In this document: one piece after another, positions 38,147-39,901 of the stretch
How positions within the stretch are numbered: position 1 is the stretch's first letter
Layout of the letters: the number at the start of each line of letters is the position of its first letter
DNA from: a virus
Length of the DNA stretch: 39,901 nt
IMG/VR virus record: IMGVR_UViG_3300030119_000996
Coordinates: 1 to 39,901 of that record
Direction: 5' to 3' (one strand)
Program-made: the position numbers and the translations under genes
Notes under the pieces: model-generated
Told to the model about the DNA's origin: nothing
Database searches by the model: none
Seen by the model: the letters and a program-made list of their open reading frames with translations, nothing else

Positions 38147-38356
38147 TTAACTGGCCGTGAGATCAAGGCCGCTTTGGACATTGGAGCAGATTTTTTGAGA
38201 GGTGGTTGTTGGGCCAGATGCCGGTGGCGATTCCGGCGTAGACATGGGGATATCGATGCCCTCATGCATTCTGGCAAGTTGACCTGCAAGCAGGTTGATG
38301 ATCTGGCGACGACGCTGCTGAGCCGTCAGTACAGGCGTGGACTTCCGTGGCCGCAT
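38147..38356 (-). CDS. small basic protein heading the recombinase module
   Basis: A 69-residue protein: a basic helix-forming N-terminal half (Gln-Gln-Arg-Arg-Arg-Gln-Ile-Ile-Asn-Leu-Leu-Ala-Gly-Gln-Leu-Ala-Arg-Met) and a Pro/Ser/Thr-rich second half. GGAGG eight bases before the ATG at 38356 supports it. It is the rightmost leftward gene and lies just after bipartite repeat copy C. Small proteins of this type head the same recombinase module elsewhere, as I remember; function unknown, possibly DNA-binding or a recombination directionality factor. Confidence 0.6.
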   Translation of the reverse strand: MRPRKSTPVLTAQQRRRQIINLLAGQLARMHEGIDIPMSTPESPPASGPTTTSQKICSNVQSGLDLTAS

Positions 38357-38399
38357 GGACAATTACCTCCGACATGCTGATTCGTGATTCGTGCAATCA

Positions 38400-38431
38400 C
38401 TACATCTGCAGTTGGAGCGTTTTTGTTGCGC
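38400..38431 (-). promoter_or_regulatory. bipartite repeat, copy C (candidate phage promoter)
   Basis: GCGCAAC, nine variable bases, CCAACTGCAGATGTAG on the minus strand, 44 bp upstream of the ATG of the first gene of the leftward recombinase operon. The gap to the ribosome site is right for a promoter whose second block acts as -10. The spacer is entirely different from copies A and B, while both blocks are unchanged apart from one base in A. Confidence 0.55.
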
Positions 38432-38502
38432 GGAGCATTTGAATTGTTTGTGTGTACATCCTCGGAAAGAAATGATATTTTACTTCATCAGTAGAATGTA
38501 TT

Positions 38503-38543
38503 GAGTTCGTAGCATCACATTGGGTTTGATAATCATTCCGGGG
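38503..38543 (+). repeat. direct repeat upstream of cassette gene 1
   Basis: Begins GAGTTCGTAGCATCACATT and ends TTCCGGGG; it recurs at 38981-39022 with 18 of the first 19 bases identical and the same end. Each copy stands before a plus-strand gene. It contains a -10-like TGATAAT. The sequence to the left (before 38503) is unrelated to that left of the second copy, so the point may mark the right edge of the phage. Confidence 0.7.
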
Positions 38544-38579
38544 ACGTTGGCATTCACCGCTCGCCAAGATTCCGCGGCT

Positions 38580-38604
38580 GGGCAACTGAGCGGAAACGTT
38601 AGGC
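38580..38604 (+). other. attC-like right half site (L'-R')
   Basis: The stretch contains GGGCAACTGAGCGG and ends in AACGTTAGGC, with the simple core GTTAGGC at 38598-38604 matching the integron consensus GTTRRRY. It stands nine bases before an ATG, as at the start of integron gene cassettes. No matching R'' partner (GCCTAAC) is found upstream, so the site is incomplete or was split. Confidence 0.45.
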
Positions 38605-38612
38605 ATAAGCAC

Positions 38613-38948
38613 ATGAAGCGTCGGAAGACCATTATCCTCGTCACCGTTGGCTTGACTGTTGCCTTAGGCGTCGTGTTTCGTATCTTCTGCGGCATTTTCG
38701 TGATTCAGCCAATTGGAGCTGTTCCCGATGGTGCCACTATCATCTACTGGCGTAGCGGCTTGAATTTGCCATTCGTTGCTTCCGCAGACGGTATCCTAGA
38801 AGACTCTGATGCCGGTGTATCTTTACTTGGTCGCGGTATTGTCCTTGCCAAGCTTGCGGAACCAATTCGCGAAAGAGAAATTACACGCTTCGTATACTCA
38901 GAGTGGCTGTATCTTTGGTCGACTGGGGGAAAGTCTTATGAGCATTGA
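38613..38948 (+). CDS. small membrane-anchored protein, cassette-like gene 1
   Basis: A 111-residue protein with a basic start and one N-terminal transmembrane segment (about 6-31), followed by a Gly/Pro-rich turn and a soluble domain of about 75 residues (Ala-Thr-Ile-Ile-Tyr-Trp-Arg-Ser-Gly; Arg-Phe-Val-Tyr-Ser-Glu-Trp-Leu-Tyr). No family recognised. It is on the opposite strand to the phage genes, has a different base composition, and lies exactly between a GTTAGGC and a GCCTAAC, the two core sequences that border an integron cassette gene. The longer open frame to 38520 would read through the half site and is not preferred. Confidence 0.6.
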   Translation: MKRRKTIILVTVGLTVALGVVFRIFCGIFVIQPIGAVPDGATIIYWRSGLNLPFVASADGILEDSDAGVSLLGRGIVLAKLAEPIREREITRFVYSEWLYLWSTGGKSYEH

Positions 38949-38949
38949 T

Positions 38950-38969
38950 GCCTAACCTCTCCACTTGCC
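38950..38969 (+). other. attC-like left half site (R''-L'')
   Basis: GCCTAAC at 38950-38956 starts two bases after the stop codon of cassette-like gene 1, followed by CTCTCCACTTGCC. This resembles the reverse complement of the right half site at 38580-38604 (both begin GCCTAAC and end TTGCC). RYYYAAC right after a stop codon is the usual beginning of an attC site. A perfect GTTRRRY partner is not visible before the next gene. Confidence 0.45.
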
Positions 38970-38980
38970 AGACGCGACTA

Positions 38981-39022
38981 GAGCTCGTAGCATCACATTC
39001 GTCTTGTAAAATACTTCCGGGG
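38981..39022 (+). repeat. direct repeat upstream of cassette gene 2
   Basis: Second copy of the repeat at 38503-38543: GAGCTCGTAGCATCACATT followed by a TTGTAAAAT stretch and ACTTCCGGGG. It lies 34 bp before the next start codon. TGTAAAAT could serve as -10. The end is a 10-of-11 match to the dispersed 11-mer. Confidence 0.7.
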
Positions 39023-39055
39023 TCTTGTCCTTAGCGGGTCTATCGGAGATACGTG

Positions 39056-39901
39056 ATGACACAGTTCTTTACGGGTGACCCAACGCCACTACTAAAAGAC
39101 CTTGGCGTTGACATCTCGCAGCCAGGCTTTTACGACGATCCTCGGTTCGTTGCACAAGAACAGTCAAATCCCGCATTTTTGGACTGCTATGCGTCTTTCG
39201 TTCGTCGGGTTGATCGAACTGCCGTATATGACCAAGAAGCGAGAGCCCGAATTCGAGCCGTCTGCGATTTCCTCTACAACCAGTTGGCGACCGATGGTAG
39301 ATTGGGTGCCTGTGTCGATATATCCATGGGCGTCTCGCGCTTTCTGGAGCTCCTTGGTGTGTGGAACTACTGCGCCCAAGGTGGGATGACCATCGAGTTC
39401 CACGACTCAGTGGGATTATCAACCATCTATCTAGCACCGGTCGGCGGGACGCAGGACAAGGCTACTGGTCATGCATGGGTCGTTGCGCCACCATTTGAGA
39501 TTGTGGACATATCCATAGGATTGCAGCCTTACAAGCGCGAGGTCGGCAATCTTCTACCGCATTACATACTGGCAGATTCAGTGCGCAAGACATCTGGGAC
39601 CGTCAATGATTGGCTCGATCCTGATGACTACATGCACTTTGTACGTCGCTTCGGACGGAAACCAACAATGACTGATCTACAGAAGCTTGTGGGATCGGAT
39701 GTGATCGACAGGTCCGTGCACTACGGCGTCCACTACGTGGATCATACCTCGTGCAAGATCAAATACCTGACTTGCGGTGTGAGTGCACCAAATGCGCCTT
39801 TTGAACGGATGGCGTGTCTGCAACTCAATGGCAGCAACACCACCGAATTGTGGGCCCACTTTCTTGAACAGTACCCAGAGTATAGGGCAGATCAGTCCTG
39901 A
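39056..39901 (+). CDS. transglutaminase-like fold protein, cassette-like gene 2
   Basis: A 281-residue protein; the stop is the last codon of the window. The order Cys86 (Gly-Ala-Cys-Val-Asp-Ile-Ser at the start of a helix), His139 (Gly-His-Ala-Trp-Val-Val) and Asp151 (Phe-Glu-Ile-Val-Asp-Ile-Ser) is the Cys-His-Asp triad order of transglutaminase-like cysteine enzymes. The rest is not recognised. Similar uncharacterised proteins with an H-A-W-V and V-D-I element occur, from memory, in integron cassettes. Start ATG at 39056 has CGGAG eight bases upstream; GTG at 39053 is also possible. No signal peptide, so probably cytoplasmic. Confidence 0.65.
   Translation: MTQFFTGDPTPLLKDLGVDISQPGFYDDPRFVAQEQSNPAFLDCYASFVRRVDRTAVYDQEARARIRAVCDFLYNQLATDGRLGACVDISMGVSRFLELLGVWNYCAQGGMTIEFHDSVGLSTIYLAPVGGTQDKATGHAWVVAPPFEIVDISIGLQPYKREVGNLLPHYILADSVRKTSGTVNDWLDPDDYMHFVRRFGRKPTMTDLQKLVGSDVIDRSVHYGVHYVDHTSCKIKYLTCGVSAPNAPFERMACLQLNGSNTTELWAHFLEQYPEYRADQS

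Noticed and set aside
38503-39055. Complete attC sites
   Set aside because: Only one good core (GTTAGGC upstream, GCCTAAC downstream) is visible per site; the matching partner of each is missing or too degraded to call.

Overview
The window holds most of a tailed temperate phage genome (or a prophage derived from one), followed on the right by about 1.4 kb of unrelated chromosomal DNA. The host is probably a member of Planctomycetota. This rests on family resemblance (a serine recombinase/DUF2924/HTH triplet, a DUF6900 gene island, small Cys-pair tail proteins) and on CACGAAGG-type tandem repeats that I associate with planctomycete-like genomes; there is no rRNA or other phylogenetic marker to settle it.

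Layout, in the direction of transcription of the phage (right to left, minus strand). (1) 35.6-38.4 kb: a recombinase module made of a small basic protein, a DUF2924 protein, a large serine recombinase and an HTH protein. (2) 33.3-35.4 kb: two overlapping genes of unknown function in a cargo position. (3) 32.4-33.3 kb: a phage-borne sigma-70-like factor behind an operator-like cluster of repeats. (4) 22.1-32.4 kb: replication and recombination genes: a RecE-like PD-(D/E)XK nuclease, a winged-helix protein, a Sak4/RecA-like ATPase, a DUF669 protein, RusA, two ParB-fold proteins, an SF2 helicase, a ParB-N6-adenine methyltransferase fusion, a small EWK nuclease-like protein and a PrimPol-DUF3987 primase-helicase. 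A non-coding stretch at 31.29-31.63 kb carries a tRNA-like cloverleaf. (5) 21.8-22.1 kb: a dense cluster of AGAAAACCG iterons and an A+T-rich run, the likely replication origin. (6) 19.3-21.8 kb: a Cys-rich protein, an unknown small protein, an HNH nuclease and a second ParB-methyltransferase. (7) 17.6-19.3 kb: an island of five small genes on the plus strand, with terminators. (8) 1-17.5 kb: packaging, head and tail genes in normal siphovirus order (small terminase-position protein, TerL, gpW-position protein, portal, protease-capsid fusion, DUF2190, connector and tail-completion proteins, tail tube, tail chaperones, lipoprotein, tape measure, distal tail proteins). A group II intron with its own reverse transcriptase sits between the tail-completion gene and the tail-tube gene (6.9-9.3 kb).

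How it may work together: the recombinase module integrates the element. The sigma factor may recognise a bipartite sequence (GCGCAAC, nine variable bases, CCAACTGCAGATRTAG) that occurs three times, each time 25-45 bp upstream of a leftward gene: the rightmost gene, the recombination nuclease and the first head gene. The recombination set (nuclease, Sak4-like annealer, RusA) and the PrimPol helicase support replication from the iteron region.

On the right, two plus-strand genes are separated by sequences resembling integron attC half sites and by a 41-42 bp direct repeat. This looks like gene-cassette DNA and may mark the phage-host junction at about 38.44-38.50 kb. Cutting across everything, the 11-mer ACTTCCGGGGG occurs six times exactly and several more times with small changes, in both orientations and several reading frames.
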